NCBI GenBank assembly: GCA_029941645.1
Contig: JAPYSZ010000007.1
Coordinates: forward strand, 6,026 to 24,394
Reading direction: 5' to 3'
Length of the DNA: 18,369 bases
Source of the DNA: Candidatus Poseidoniia archaeon
GTDB taxonomy: Archaea > Thermoplasmatota > Poseidoniia > MGIII > CG-Epi1
Part shown: positions 1-8,481 of the stretch, one piece after another
Layout of the letters: the number at the start of each line of letters is the position of its first letter
Numbering within the stretch: position 1 is the first letter of the stretch
Notes under the pieces: model-generated
Database searches by the model: none
Told to the model about the DNA's origin: nothing
What the model saw: the letters and a program-made list of their open reading frames with translations, nothing else
Made by a program: the position numbers and the translations under genes

Positions 1-209
1 TATGGGAATGGGACAATAGTATGAATTTAACATACGATGCTAGAAAGAATTCCACATTATCAGCAGTCAATTTAGGGATGTCAGAGTTTAGTGGTAAATC
101 ATCTACCTTGTCACTAGTACTAGATTCATATTACAAAAATATGCCAGATTTTACCTATAGATTATATTCTAATAATGAGTTAGCACTTTATTGGACATTT
201 GAATACTGA
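1..209 (+). CDS. 3' end of an unidentified protein gene (partial)
   Basis: The reading frame that starts at base 3 is open from the left edge to a TGA at 207-209, giving about 68 codons with no start required inside the window. The first in-frame ATG is at 21, but the frame stays open upstream of it, so this is more likely the tail of a longer gene. The residues are rich in Ser, Asn, Tyr and Thr and have no transmembrane stretch, which would suit the end of a secreted or surface protein. No family was recognised. It ends 64 bp before rps15, and a TATA-like element for rps15 lies between them. Confidence 0.5.
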   Translation, partial: WEWDNSMNLTYDARKNSTLSAVNLGMSEFSGKSSTLSLVLDSYYKNMPDFTYRLYSNNELALYWTFEY

Positions 210-222
210 TAATGTGCTAATG

Positions 223-230
223 TTTTTATA
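223..230 (+). promoter_or_regulatory. TATA-like box for the rps15 operon
   Basis: TTTTTATA lies about 45 bp before the rps15 ATG. Transcription starting about 25 bp downstream (near 250) would leave a leader of about 20 nt, enough to hold the Shine-Dalgarno sequence at 259-264. Position and composition fit an archaeal box A; no BRE was assigned. Confidence 0.4.
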
Positions 231-258
231 CAGGCCTGACTGGCGCCATACCCTTCAT

Positions 259-264
259 AGGAGA
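259..264 (+). promoter_or_regulatory. Ribosome binding site of rps15
   Basis: AGGAGA sits 9 nt before the ATG at 274 and complements the anti-Shine-Dalgarno end of archaeal 16S rRNA. It supports the chosen start. Confidence 0.55.
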
Positions 265-273
265 TAAACAATT

Positions 274-726
274 ATGGCAAGAATTCATGCACGACGTAAG
301 GGGCGCTCTGGTTCTAGTCCGCAGACTAGAGAAAAGAATCCTTCATGGGCATCAAAGCCAAAAGACGTTGAAAAGAAAATCGTTGAATTGTCTTCTGATG
401 GTAATAGCACCTCACAAATTGGAATTGTACTGAGAGATATGCACGGTGTTCCAAGCGTCAAATTGGCTACAGGTAAATCAATATCTAAAATTTTGAAGGA
501 AAAGGATATCTCACCTCAATTACCAGAAGACCTTACAAATTTGATGAGAAAAGCTGTTAAGTTAGGTGAACACTTGAAGATTAATAACAAAGATGTCCAT
601 AATACAAGGTCACTGCGTTTAACGGAAGCCAAAATTCTTCGCTTAGCAAAGTATTATAGATCAAATAACGTTATTCCAGATGATTGGAAATATTCGTTAT
701 CCAATGCTAAGCTTTTGGTAGGCTAG
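274..726 (+). CDS. rps15: Small ribosomal subunit protein uS15 (archaeal S15)
   Basis: This 150-residue protein is a primary rRNA-binding component of the 30S subunit (central domain of 16S rRNA). The N-terminus starts MARIHARRKGRSGS, the basic opening typical of archaeal/eukaryotic uS15, which is about 150 residues against about 89 in bacteria. It is followed by the PSWASKP segment and, from about residue 60, the conserved helical S15 core, including the HLKINNKDVHNTRSL stretch. The start is supported by an AGGAGA ribosome binding site 9 nt upstream. It leads a short co-directional group; the trmI-like gene begins only 18 nt after its TAG. The length is normal and nothing looks degraded. Confidence 0.95.
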   Translation: MARIHARRKGRSGSSPQTREKNPSWASKPKDVEKKIVELSSDGNSTSQIGIVLRDMHGVPSVKLATGKSISKILKEKDISPQLPEDLTNLMRKAVKLGEHLKINNKDVHNTRSLRLTEAKILRLAKYYRSNNVIPDDWKYSLSNAKLLVG

Positions 727-744
727 GTCCTCAGGCTTGCTCTA

Positions 745-1485
745 ATGAGCAATTGGAGCCTTTTGATAGTTGATGGGTCAGCCCATCTTGTAGATTTAGA
801 TTCTAAAGTGATAGAAATAGCAGGTTTTGGTCGTTTTCCAGGTGATATTCTTAAAGAGCATGATTTTGATACGGAATTTGAAATATTTGGGAAAAAATGT
901 AAAATTGTAAAAGGAGTTCAGTCGGATTTACAATCTAATCTTAAGCGAGGCCCTCAAATTATTTCCCCCAAAGATATTGCATGGATTATTTATAAATCTG
1001 GTTTGTCAACAGGCGATACAGTTGTAGAGGCAGGTAGCGGTTCAGCAGCACTAACTTTGGCACTTGCTCAGTCAGTTGCACCAAAAGGTAAAGTAATAAC
1101 TTTTGAAACTAATTCACGTCATTTCAAAATTGCTAAGAGAAACATAGACATGAGTCCTTGGTCTAATTTAGTAGAAATTAGGAATGATGAACTGAATGGC
1201 CAAATTGAACCAATAGAAACATCTTCTGTAATACTTGACCTTCCAAACCCTTGGGAATTTGTACAATGGGCTCAATCATCACTTCGAATTGGAGGGTTTA
1301 TGATATCCTATCTTCCAACAGTAAATCAAGTTCAGAATCTTCTTAAATCTTTAGATGGATGGAAAGAAGTAGAGGCTATAGAAATAATTCAAAGAACGTG
1401 GCAATCCAAGCCAGATGCACTAAGACCACACAGCAATATGCTTGGCCATACCGGTTTCATTGTATCTGCTAGATGGAATGGTTAA
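745..1485 (+). CDS. trmI: tRNA (adenine-N1)-methyltransferase, TrmI/GCD14 family
   Basis: This 246-residue class I SAM-dependent methyltransferase is probably the archaeal TrmI that makes m1A at tRNA positions 57/58 of the T-loop. The N-terminal 75 residues form a small beta domain that in the family helps bind tRNA. The SAM-binding motif VVEAGSGSAALTLAL is at about residues 93-107, and E121 is placed to bind the SAM ribose. DLPNPW (from D165) holds the catalytic Asp region. The C-terminus has the family pattern RPHSNMLGHTGF at about 227-238. It follows rps15 by 18 nt, so co-transcription is likely. No strong Shine-Dalgarno is visible. Length is about the family norm. Confidence 0.85.
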   Translation: MSNWSLLIVDGSAHLVDLDSKVIEIAGFGRFPGDILKEHDFDTEFEIFGKKCKIVKGVQSDLQSNLKRGPQIISPKDIAWIIYKSGLSTGDTVVEAGSGSAALTLALAQSVAPKGKVITFETNSRHFKIAKRNIDMSPWSNLVEIRNDELNGQIEPIETSSVILDLPNPWEFVQWAQSSLRIGGFMISYLPTVNQVQNLLKSLDGWKEVEAIEIIQRTWQSKPDALRPHSNMLGHTGFIVSARWNG

Positions 1486-1526
1486 CTGGGCACAACAATT
1501 TTACAAGCCTTCCATAATGCATAGTA

Positions 1527-2456
1527 ATGACTGATGTCAGGAATTTAATAATAATCGGCTCAGGGCCAGCAGGATACACTGCTGGTTTGTATGCAGGCCG
1601 AGCAATGCTCAATCCAATAATATTTGCTGGTTTTTCGAGTGGAGGTCAGTTAATGCTTACAAGTGATATTGAAAATTTCCCAGGTTATCCGCAAGGAATA
1701 GGAGGTCCTGAAATGATGATGGAACTTAGATCACAAGCGTCTAAATTTGGTTGCGATATAATAGATAAAAATGTTGATTCTGTAGACTTATCGGAACGTC
1801 CTTTCAAAGTGACCGTAGGTAATGAAGTTCATTTGGCTAATTCATTAATTGTTACAACGGGGGCTGAGGCTATTTGGCTTGATGCTGAAAACGAACCAAC
1901 ACACAAAGGTAGAGGAATATCAACCTGCGCGACATGTGATGGGGCTTTTTTTAGAGATAAAGAAGTAATGGTTGTTGGTGGTGGAGATTCAGCTATGGAA
2001 GAAGCTACTTTTCTTACTAAATTTTGTAACAAAGTAACCATAGTTCATCGCAGAGAGGGATTAAGAGCATCTCAAATAATGATAGACAGAGCTAAACAGA
2101 ACCCGAAAATTGCTTGGAAGTTAAATTCGAAAGTTAAATCTTGGTTAGGTTCTGAAGGTAGTTTTGAAGGTGCAATTTTGTTAGATACTAAAACTGGAGC
2201 TGAAGAAGATATTTCTTGTGATGGGGCCTTCATTGCCATTGGACATAAACCAATTACAGATTTTTTAGGTGGGCAAGTTGAAATGGATCAAGAAGGCTAC
2301 ATTTTGTGGAAAGAAAATTCAATGACTAGCGTTCCTGGCGTCTTTGCAGGAGGGGATGTAGTTGATACTCGCTATCGTCAAGCAATAACGGCTGCAGGAA
2401 TGGGTTGTATGGCTGCTATAGATGCAGAGAGATGGTTAGAAGATAATGAACATTGA
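1527..2456 (+). CDS. trxB: Thioredoxin reductase (NADPH-type)
   Basis: This 309-residue cytoplasmic flavoprotein disulfide reductase should pass electrons from a pyridine nucleotide through FAD to thioredoxin-like proteins. The FAD-binding motif GSGPAGYTAG is at 11-20, and the redox-active pair is C134-A-T-C137 followed by DG. The second dinucleotide motif GGGDSA is at 151-156. HRRE at 174-177 is the arginine-containing loop usually associated with NADPH preference. AGGDVVD at 274-280 is the C-terminal FAD-contact motif. All key residues are present and the length is normal. The ATG at 1527 starts only a few residues before the FAD motif. It lies 41 bp downstream of trmI on the same strand. 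Confidence 0.95.
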   Translation: MTDVRNLIIIGSGPAGYTAGLYAGRAMLNPIIFAGFSSGGQLMLTSDIENFPGYPQGIGGPEMMMELRSQASKFGCDIIDKNVDSVDLSERPFKVTVGNEVHLANSLIVTTGAEAIWLDAENEPTHKGRGISTCATCDGAFFRDKEVMVVGGGDSAMEEATFLTKFCNKVTIVHRREGLRASQIMIDRAKQNPKIAWKLNSKVKSWLGSEGSFEGAILLDTKTGAEEDISCDGAFIAIGHKPITDFLGGQVEMDQEGYILWKENSMTSVPGVFAGGDVVDTRYRQAITAAGMGCMAAIDAERWLEDNEH

Positions 2457-2491
2457 TTTAACCTAATACTTTTAGAACCCCATATTAGTGG

Positions 2492-3580
2492 ATGTGTGTG
2501 CAGCGTCAGCTTTCCTTAGGTAAATCAGAAGAGGCAGTCAGTCCTGTAATCGGTACAGTTTTGATTTTAGCGATAATGATTAGTATTACAGGAACTATGC
2601 TTGCTTGGGGGATTCCTTCAATCCAAGAAAGTGAGGCTTATTCGATTTATACATCTTCACAGAATAACCTTTTGAATCTCGATGCAGATTTAGATCATGT
2701 CATTCTTCAAGGAGAGGGTGCTTCCCGTACTTCAACAGTTTCCTTTAGTTCAGGCTCTTTTGTTCAACGCTCTGATAAGGATCAGATTAGATATTATTAC
2801 ACAACAGTTGGTTGGTCCGACCCGAAAATAGTGGGTGTGAAAAATGGAGCAACTATGTTCGGAATGTTAGATAATAAAGAAGTAGTTGATAATTATACCG
2901 TGACTTTGACTTACCCAATGGCACTTGCTGAGTTGGGAAACAGTACCCAATGGACAGGTTATACTTCATCTGATCACATAGTAACTGGCTTTCCAGCATT
3001 AGTTTCTGGAGTGCAGGGAACATACAGTAGTACTGCTAACAGTACTCAAATTGGTGGTTTTTTCATATACGGTGTAGATTCATTATCTTACCAATACTCC
3101 TCTGTTTCTGGAGTCTTCAAAATGCGTATGTTTAATGGAGGTATAATCTCTAAGGTGCCTGGAGGAACTTTTGGTTTTACTTCACAACCTTTGATTCTCT
3201 CAATTCCAAATGACGATTCGTATGATTCTCTTACTTTTTACCAAACAGATTATGCCCTTACATCTAGCGTGAAAAATGTTCAGGGAGGTAATTACATTAT
3301 GAATGCTCGTAATCAAGGCGGCAATGATATATCTTTAGATGTTTACAGTATTCGTATAGGTTTTAGTGGCGATTGCTCAGCATATCAAGTTAAACAGTAT
3401 TATTATAATAATTGGAATTTTATTCCCAATGATTATTTATTTACACCAGACCAAGGACTTACACTTGCAAGCAATTTTGGTGTAAGTAATGCCGAAGAAG
3501 ATATCGTTTATTCTCAAACATCGGCCTTTGATTTTAGAATATTGGAGCGTACAATTAATGTCGACGTTAACTTACGATAA
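2492..3580 (+). CDS. Archaeal type IV pilin-like protein, AVSPVIG type (large)
   Basis: This 362-residue protein has an archaeal class III signal-like N-terminus. A short hydrophilic leader (LGKSEE) precedes AVSPVIGTVLILAIM, and one hydrophobic helix spans about residues 16-40. This is the pattern of archaeal pilins of the DUF1628/Pfam 07790 kind, probably processed near A15 by a prepilin peptidase that is not in this window. The remaining 320 residues are Ser/Thr/Tyr/Asn-rich with beta-like alternation, suggesting a large extracellular domain. Most archaeal major pilins are far smaller, so this may be an adhesin-like or tip/minor pilin. It is the first gene of the secretion cluster, and its end overlaps the next gene by 23 bp. 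No Shine-Dalgarno is seen before the ATG. Confidence 0.75.
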   Translation: MCVQRQLSLGKSEEAVSPVIGTVLILAIMISITGTMLAWGIPSIQESEAYSIYTSSQNNLLNLDADLDHVILQGEGASRTSTVSFSSGSFVQRSDKDQIRYYYTTVGWSDPKIVGVKNGATMFGMLDNKEVVDNYTVTLTYPMALAELGNSTQWTGYTSSDHIVTGFPALVSGVQGTYSSTANSTQIGGFFIYGVDSLSYQYSSVSGVFKMRMFNGGIISKVPGGTFGFTSQPLILSIPNDDSYDSLTFYQTDYALTSSVKNVQGGNYIMNARNQGGNDISLDVYSIRIGFSGDCSAYQVKQYYYNNWNFIPNDYLFTPDQGLTLASNFGVSNAEEDIVYSQTSAFDFRILERTINVDVNLR

Positions 3581-4043
3581 TTCTGCAGTTTCAGAATTAA
3601 TTGGTTATGTTTACACAGCTGCCGTTTCAGTTTTAATATTATCTTCGATAATGCTTACATCTACAGCAATGCTTAATGGCAATATATCGAATACAGTACA
3701 AGAAGAAGCCGAAGAGGTTGCGCTTTATTTCCAATTAGCTATTGAGGATCTTTTGAATACAGTACGTGAATATCCTGACTCTTCACCATTTATTAGATTA
3801 GATGTCGGTATTGAGTCTATTAATCATAGAATTCAGTATGAAGTTAGTGGCACTGAAAGTGGCCTAAAAGTGACCACAATTAATCCGCGAGGTGGGTCGT
3901 ATGAGGTCTCTTTTCCTCTAGCTCCAGCAACTGCAATTACAACTAAAGATGATGAGCCTTTAGAATCATCGTCGAGTTTTTATATAGTCGCACATTATGA
4001 CGACAACCTAAAGGTGGTAAAATTAGCCTCCGCAGGACGATAA
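3558..4043 (+). CDS. Archaeal type IV pilin-like protein, AVSELIG type
   Basis: The preferred start is the ATG at 3558 (161 residues), because GGAG at 3544-3547 lies 10 nt before it. It also places the pilin motif close to the N-terminus; an upstream ATG at 3489 would add 23 unrelated residues and a 92-bp overlap. Residues 9-38 read SAVSELIGYVYTAAVSVLIL and continue hydrophobic, like small pilin-like proteins found next to pilB/pilC genes in haloarchaea. A short coiled or helical stretch (about 45-65, EEAEEVALYFQ) is followed by a small beta-rich domain. A minor pilin or assembly pseudopilin role is inferred from this and from its place one base before the ATPase gene. Confidence 0.65.
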   Translation: MSTLTYDNSAVSELIGYVYTAAVSVLILSSIMLTSTAMLNGNISNTVQEEAEEVALYFQLAIEDLLNTVREYPDSSPFIRLDVGIESINHRIQYEVSGTESGLKVTTINPRGGSYEVSFPLAPATAITTKDDEPLESSSSFYIVAHYDDNLKVVKLASAGR

Positions 4044-4044
4044 A

Positions 4045-6279
4045 ATGAGCGCATCTAAAGAAACCTTAGACGCCGGTTCGACTTTGATTGAAGAGCAATC
4101 TCAAGAAGTCGATGAATCAAAATTGTCTTGGTTAGAGCGCCGTCAACTTAAGAAACAAAGGGCAGCAGCCCAAAAATCTGGAGTTATCCATGATTTGGTT
4201 ATGGATGATATTGAAATTGGTGAGGATTTTGAAGAGTTAGATACATATCCTGTTCGACCACCATTTTCATACGTTAGAGTTCTATTTGATAAGAGAGATT
4301 ATTCTAGATTTTATTATGTAGTTGAGCCTAAAGCTAGTAAACAGGAATTAGAGGATTTAGACACAATTAAGACGGTTCTTCAACGAGCACTCAACATAAA
4401 CCGTGAAACGCTTGAAGAAACTCAGGAAGATTTCCTCAAACAAGCTGTTGATGACATCCTTAACAGCTATAGATTACCATCGCGTAAAAGCAATCGAGCG
4501 AAGATTCATTACTATATTGAAAGAGATATGATTGGTTATGGTAAGATTGAGACCATGATGAGAGATCCAAATATTGAGGATGTTTCCTGTGACGGCCCTG
4601 GTGTCGAGATTTTCGTTTATCATAGACGTTTTGAATCTTTACGAACAAATGTAATGTGGGAAGATGAACTGGAATTAGAACAATATATTATTCGTATGGC
4701 ACAACGTTGTGGAAAACATATTTCTATTGCAGAACCATTATTGGATGCAACATTGATGGATGGTTCACGTATAGTTATGACTCTTGGTAGAGAGGTATCA
4801 ACTAGGGGTTCAACATTTACTATACGGCGTTTCAGAGATGAACCTTTTACACCTGTAGATTTACTTGAATTCAAAACATTTTCTTCTATGCAAATTGCTT
4901 TCTTTTGGCTAGCAATGCAATATGGAATGTCGATGCTTTTCGTTGGTGGAACTGCATCTGGGAAAACAACATCATTGAATGCTTGTTCTCTTTTCCTTCC
5001 ATGGCAACACAAGATTGTAAGCATTGAAGAGACAAGAGAGTTAAATTTACCACATCCAAATTGGATCCCAGGTTGTACAAGACAAGGTTTTGGAGGAGAA
5101 GGTAGTTCCGGTGGAGGCAAAGCAGCCGGAGAAGTCGACATGTATGATTTGTTAAGAGCCGCACTTCGTGAGCGTCCAGAATACATAATTGTAGGAGAAA
5201 TTCGTGGTGAGGAAGCTTATGTTCTTTTCCAGGCTATGGCAACAGGTCACACAACGTATTCTACTTTCCACGCAGATTCAATTCAAAGTTTAGTCCATCG
5301 TCTTGAGAATAAGCCAATTGAAATTCCTCGTGTTTTAATTCCAGCACTAGATGGTATATCTATCCAGATTCAGACACGAGTTGGCGGTAAGCGTGTACGA
5401 AGGAATAAAGCAATTGTGGAGATTATTGGAATTGATCCACATTCACATGAGTTATTGACTAATGAAGCCTTTAGATGGGATAATACAATTGATGAATATG
5501 TCTTTACCGGTAAATCATATATCTTCGAAAAAATTATGATGAAAGCTAATCTCAACCGTGTTGAGATAATGGATGAGACCAAGAGGAGACAATTAGTTAT
5601 TGAATGGTGTTTGAAGAAAGGAATTAGGGATTACAAAGATTTTGCACGTGTTGTTGCAGAGTATTATGTACATCCTGAAGATGTCATGCGCCAAGTTTAC
5701 GAAGACATGCAAGTCGGTGGCAAGAAGAGGCGCCGTAAGGTAGAGGATAGGGATTTAGATTTATCAAGTGAAGATGATGATTTAGATGTCGGTGATTTCC
5801 CACCTAATGTTAGACAGAAATATCAAAAACGCGAAGCAAAAGAGCAAGCTACTCGTGCTAAGAACGATGCAAAAGTGTCCCAAACAGATGATCCAACTAA
5901 AAGATCCAAATTAATTTCAAATGAAGAAACTCGAAGAGATAAAGTAGAAATTAAGCTTCAAAACGATTTATTAAAGGACCAAGCATATTACGTTCCTCTC
6001 AAACAATTGACTCCATTAGCTAAAGAAATAGATTTAGGAGATATTTCGTCACTCAACGAAGTTGAAGGCCGAAGAATGCTGAATGGTGTTCGATCAGAGC
6101 TTAATAAACGAGCAAGTGCCGCAGTTAAGATAGAAAAATCATCAGATGATATGAAAAGAGCCAAAGCAGTTGAGAATGAAGTAGCTCGTATGTCCAAAGC
6201 TATAGTAGGTCTAAAATCAAGTTTAGCTAACAGAGTACAACGTTCCGCTAATCCACGTTGGTGGCACAAATGGCTCTGA
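4045..6279 (+). CDS. FlaI/PilB-type secretion ATPase with long C-terminal extension
   Basis: This 744-residue cytoplasmic hexameric ATPase should power filament assembly or secretion through the adjacent FlaJ-like proteins. The N-terminal domain is about 70-270. Walker A is GGTASGKTT at 301-309 (K307), the Asp-box region is SIEETRE at 326-332, Walker B is IIVGEIRGEE at 381-390 (E385), and the His-box is GHTTYSTFHAD at 401-411. These match the FlaI/GspE/VirB11 superfamily, in the archaeal subgroup. A Gly-rich loop, FGGEGSSGGGKAAG, lies at about 349-362. The family core ends near 550; beyond it are some 185 mostly charged residues with an acidic patch (about 568-584) and predicted helices, which normal FlaI proteins lack. 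AGGA 7 nt upstream supports the ATG. It ends inside the next gene. Confidence 0.9.
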   Translation: MSASKETLDAGSTLIEEQSQEVDESKLSWLERRQLKKQRAAAQKSGVIHDLVMDDIEIGEDFEELDTYPVRPPFSYVRVLFDKRDYSRFYYVVEPKASKQELEDLDTIKTVLQRALNINRETLEETQEDFLKQAVDDILNSYRLPSRKSNRAKIHYYIERDMIGYGKIETMMRDPNIEDVSCDGPGVEIFVYHRRFESLRTNVMWEDELELEQYIIRMAQRCGKHISIAEPLLDATLMDGSRIVMTLGREVSTRGSTFTIRRFRDEPFTPVDLLEFKTFSSMQIAFFWLAMQYGMSMLFVGGTASGKTTSLNACSLFLPWQHKIVSIEETRELNLPHPNWIPGCTRQGFGGEGSSGGGKAAGEVDMYDLLRAALRERPEYIIVGEIRGEEAYVLFQAMATGHTTYSTFHADSIQSLVHRLENKPIEIPRVLIPALDGISIQIQTRVGGKRVRRNKAIVEIIGIDPHSHELLTNEAFRWDNTIDEYVFTGKSYIFEKIMMKANLNRVEIMDETKRRQLVIEWCLKKGIRDYKDFARVVAEYYVHPEDVMRQVYEDMQVGGKKRRRKVEDRDLDLSSEDDDLDVGDFPPNVRQKYQKREAKEQATRAKNDAKVSQTDDPTKRSKLISNEETRRDKVEIKLQNDLLKDQAYYVPLKQLTPLAKEIDLGDISSLNEVEGRRMLNGVRSELNKRASAAVKIEKSSDDMKRAKAVENEVARMSKAIVGLKSSLANRVQRSANPRWWHKWL

Positions 6280-7214
6280 CCGGTTTTGAGACATTCAGTC
6301 GAGTTTTACTAGGCTGGTTAGGTCGCCTTGTAGCAAGAGATTCTATAAGATTTAAGAATCAACTTGTTAAAGCTAGAATCCCACTTTTAGCAGAAGATTA
6401 CGTTGCAACTTCAGTTATGCAGGTATTGATGGCAGTAATCTTTGGTATTTTACTTACTTTAGGTATTCTTGGCTTTTTGATACCTGACGTTATAGAAACT
6501 CTTCCTAAAGCAGGAGGAGAAGAGGGAGAAACTCTTGAGGTGGGTAGAACTGCAGAGATTATTATTGCAGCATTGTTATGCTTAGTGATTCCTTTTTTGA
6601 TAGCATTGGTCCAGTGGTTAAGTCCAGCATTAATGGAAAGTAGCCGAGCATCTAGTATGGATCGGCAACTTCCGTTTGCAGCCAGTTATGTTTCGGCTAT
6701 GGCTGCAGCAAATGCAACTCCTATTCAGACTTTCAAATCACTTGCAAGGAATGAAGACATTTATGGAGAAATATCGGTTGATTCAGCCTGGATTTTTCAC
6801 AGTATGGAATTCATGGGAAGAGATTTAGTTACTACATTGAAGGAAGCAGTTGATCGCTCTCCGTCTGAACGATTCGCTGAATTTATTCAGGGAATTATTG
6901 GTACTGTAACATCAGGAGGTAATTTGAAGCTTTATTTCTTGAACAGATCTGAATATTATGCTCAACAAAATAGAGTTCATGTTAAAGACATTCTTCAACA
7001 AATGGCTCTTTTTTCAGAAGCTTATGTTGTCGTTGCAGTTGCATTGCCCATATTTGCTATGATTATTGCAGTTATCACTTTCTGGGTATCTGGGGCTGGT
7101 ATGCAACTTGAAGAAATCCACATGTATCTGTTAGTCTTTGGTGGTTTTCCCGTTATTCAAATTATATTTTCAGGATTGTTTTTTTCATTGAGTCAGGAGA
7201 TTTCTACCGATTAA
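6270..7214 (+). CDS. FlaJ/TadC-type membrane platform protein, first copy
   Basis: This 314-residue polytopic membrane protein carries one type II secretion F (T2SSF) domain at about 130-235, flanked by predicted helices at about 49-71, 96-117, 250-274 and 284-306. It should form the inner-membrane platform that couples the FlaI-like ATPase to pilin extraction. The ATG at 6270 is chosen: the frame opens with TTG at 6258, but the ATG gives a 10-bp overlap with the ATPase gene and a sensible N-terminus. At 314 residues with one T2SSF domain it is about half the usual archaeal FlaJ, resembling a single bacterial TadB or TadC subunit. The next gene starts after a 1-base gap and supplies a second T2SSF domain. 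Confidence 0.85.
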   Translation: MALTGFETFSRVLLGWLGRLVARDSIRFKNQLVKARIPLLAEDYVATSVMQVLMAVIFGILLTLGILGFLIPDVIETLPKAGGEEGETLEVGRTAEIIIAALLCLVIPFLIALVQWLSPALMESSRASSMDRQLPFAASYVSAMAAANATPIQTFKSLARNEDIYGEISVDSAWIFHSMEFMGRDLVTTLKEAVDRSPSERFAEFIQGIIGTVTSGGNLKLYFLNRSEYYAQQNRVHVKDILQQMALFSEAYVVVAVALPIFAMIIAVITFWVSGAGMQLEEIHMYLLVFGGFPVIQIIFSGLFFSLSQEISTD

Positions 7215-7215
7215 T

Positions 7216-8463
7216 ATGTCTATCAAAGGTAATTTACAGAAGAAAGTCTACACAGACCGCCGTACTGGTGCTAAAAGGCGCTGGATGGAGTATTGGAAGG
7301 TTGACCGTTGGCTAAAAGTTAGAGATAAGACAACCGATTGGGGGCCTATTTTGGTCGCTTTTTTTTCTATAATTCTGTCTGTATTCTTTTTTGCGATAGC
7401 AAAAATAAATTATGATACAGATGGAGACTTGAAGGATTGGGATGGTGATGGCGATAAACAATTTGATGAACCTTGGACGATGAATGATGGCCGTTTTTCA
7501 TTTACTCTTGGGGAAACAATAAATCCACATGATCCCGATAAGACTTGTAGTATTGATCAATCCGGATGTATTTTTGGGTTGGGTTTATGGTCTATTTCGG
7601 TTAATGAATCAAGAGATCAATTGTTAAATGATAACGGAATAGAAAATGAGATGGAAGCCACAGAATGGACTCGTAGTTATCCTGAAATTGCAGCAATTGA
7701 TTATATTATCTTTGGTCTTATTGCACTTATGCTTCCTTACGGGATTTATGGACATCGAAGAGATCGGATTCGAGCTCGTGTTGAGGAAAAATTCCCTGAT
7801 TTCTTACGTGATTTAGCTGAATATTGGAAAGGAGGTCTGAGTATGACGGTTGCAATTCAGACTTTGGCTAAAGGCGAATATGGTAATCTTAATGATGAAG
7901 TAAATAAAATGGCTTCACAAATTTCATGGGGAGTTTCTTTTGGTGAGGTCTTAGAAATGTTTACTGAAAGAGTTACTTCTCCAATCGTAACACGAGCTGT
8001 AAGAATGGTTGATGAGGCAAATCGTGCAGGTGGTAGAATTTCAGACATTCTTTTAGCTGCTTCATATGATGCTAAAGAAATTAAAGCTCTTGAAACAGAG
8101 CGAAGGCAGGAAGTAGGAAGTTACGTTATGGTTATCTATGCTTCATTTTTCGTTTACCTAGGCATAATTTTAGTTCTTGCTAGTACTTTTATTCCAGCAA
8201 TTGTGGATTCTTCCGCAACAACTGGTGGAGGTAGTATGTCTATTGGTAATTTAACAATCAAAGAAATGAATGAAGTTTGGATTTCAACTATGTTTCTTTA
8301 CAGTTTAATGGTTCAAGGTATAGGTAATGGTCTTGCAGCAGGCTTAATGTCTACAGGAAGATTATATTCTGCATTTCGACAGGCATCATTCCTTTTAATA
8401 ATAGGTTGGGTTGTCTTTGAATTTACAGGTATTGGAACCTCTATGATTACTCCTCAGATATAA
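7216..8463 (+). CDS. FlaJ/TadC-type membrane platform protein, second copy, with EF-hand-like loop
   Basis: This 415-residue membrane protein has predicted helices at about 43-63, 161-178, 303-328, 353-378 and 389-408, and a T2SSF-type cytoplasmic domain at about 185-295. It probably pairs with the preceding protein as the two halves of the platform. Between the first two helices lies an insert of about 95 residues containing DWDGDGDKQFDE (74-85). It has Asp at loop positions 1, 3 and 5, Gly at 6 and Glu at 12, as in an EF-hand calcium loop, although position 8 is Lys instead of a hydrophobic residue. C111 and C118 in the same insert could form a disulfide. The insert is probably extracytoplasmic, but topology is inferred. 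It follows the first copy by 1 base. Confidence 0.85.
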   Translation: MSIKGNLQKKVYTDRRTGAKRRWMEYWKVDRWLKVRDKTTDWGPILVAFFSIILSVFFFAIAKINYDTDGDLKDWDGDGDKQFDEPWTMNDGRFSFTLGETINPHDPDKTCSIDQSGCIFGLGLWSISVNESRDQLLNDNGIENEMEATEWTRSYPEIAAIDYIIFGLIALMLPYGIYGHRRDRIRARVEEKFPDFLRDLAEYWKGGLSMTVAIQTLAKGEYGNLNDEVNKMASQISWGVSFGEVLEMFTERVTSPIVTRAVRMVDEANRAGGRISDILLAASYDAKEIKALETERRQEVGSYVMVIYASFFVYLGIILVLASTFIPAIVDSSATTGGGSMSIGNLTIKEMNEVWISTMFLYSLMVQGIGNGLAAGLMSTGRLYSAFRQASFLLIIGWVVFEFTGIGTSMITPQI

Positions 8464-8481
8464 ATTGAGAGGTTATTTATT

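Noticed and set aside
2463..2488. Inverted repeat CTAATA-N14-TATTAG between trxB and the first pilin gene
   Set aside because: The arms are short and pure AT except for one base, with a 14-nt gap; such matches are expected by chance here. It could overlap a weak promoter but there is no further support.
4460..5582. Several open frames of 62-188 codons on the minus strand inside the ATPase gene
   Set aside because: They lie entirely opposite a gene with clear ATPase motifs, have low-complexity shadow compositions and show no recognisable domain.
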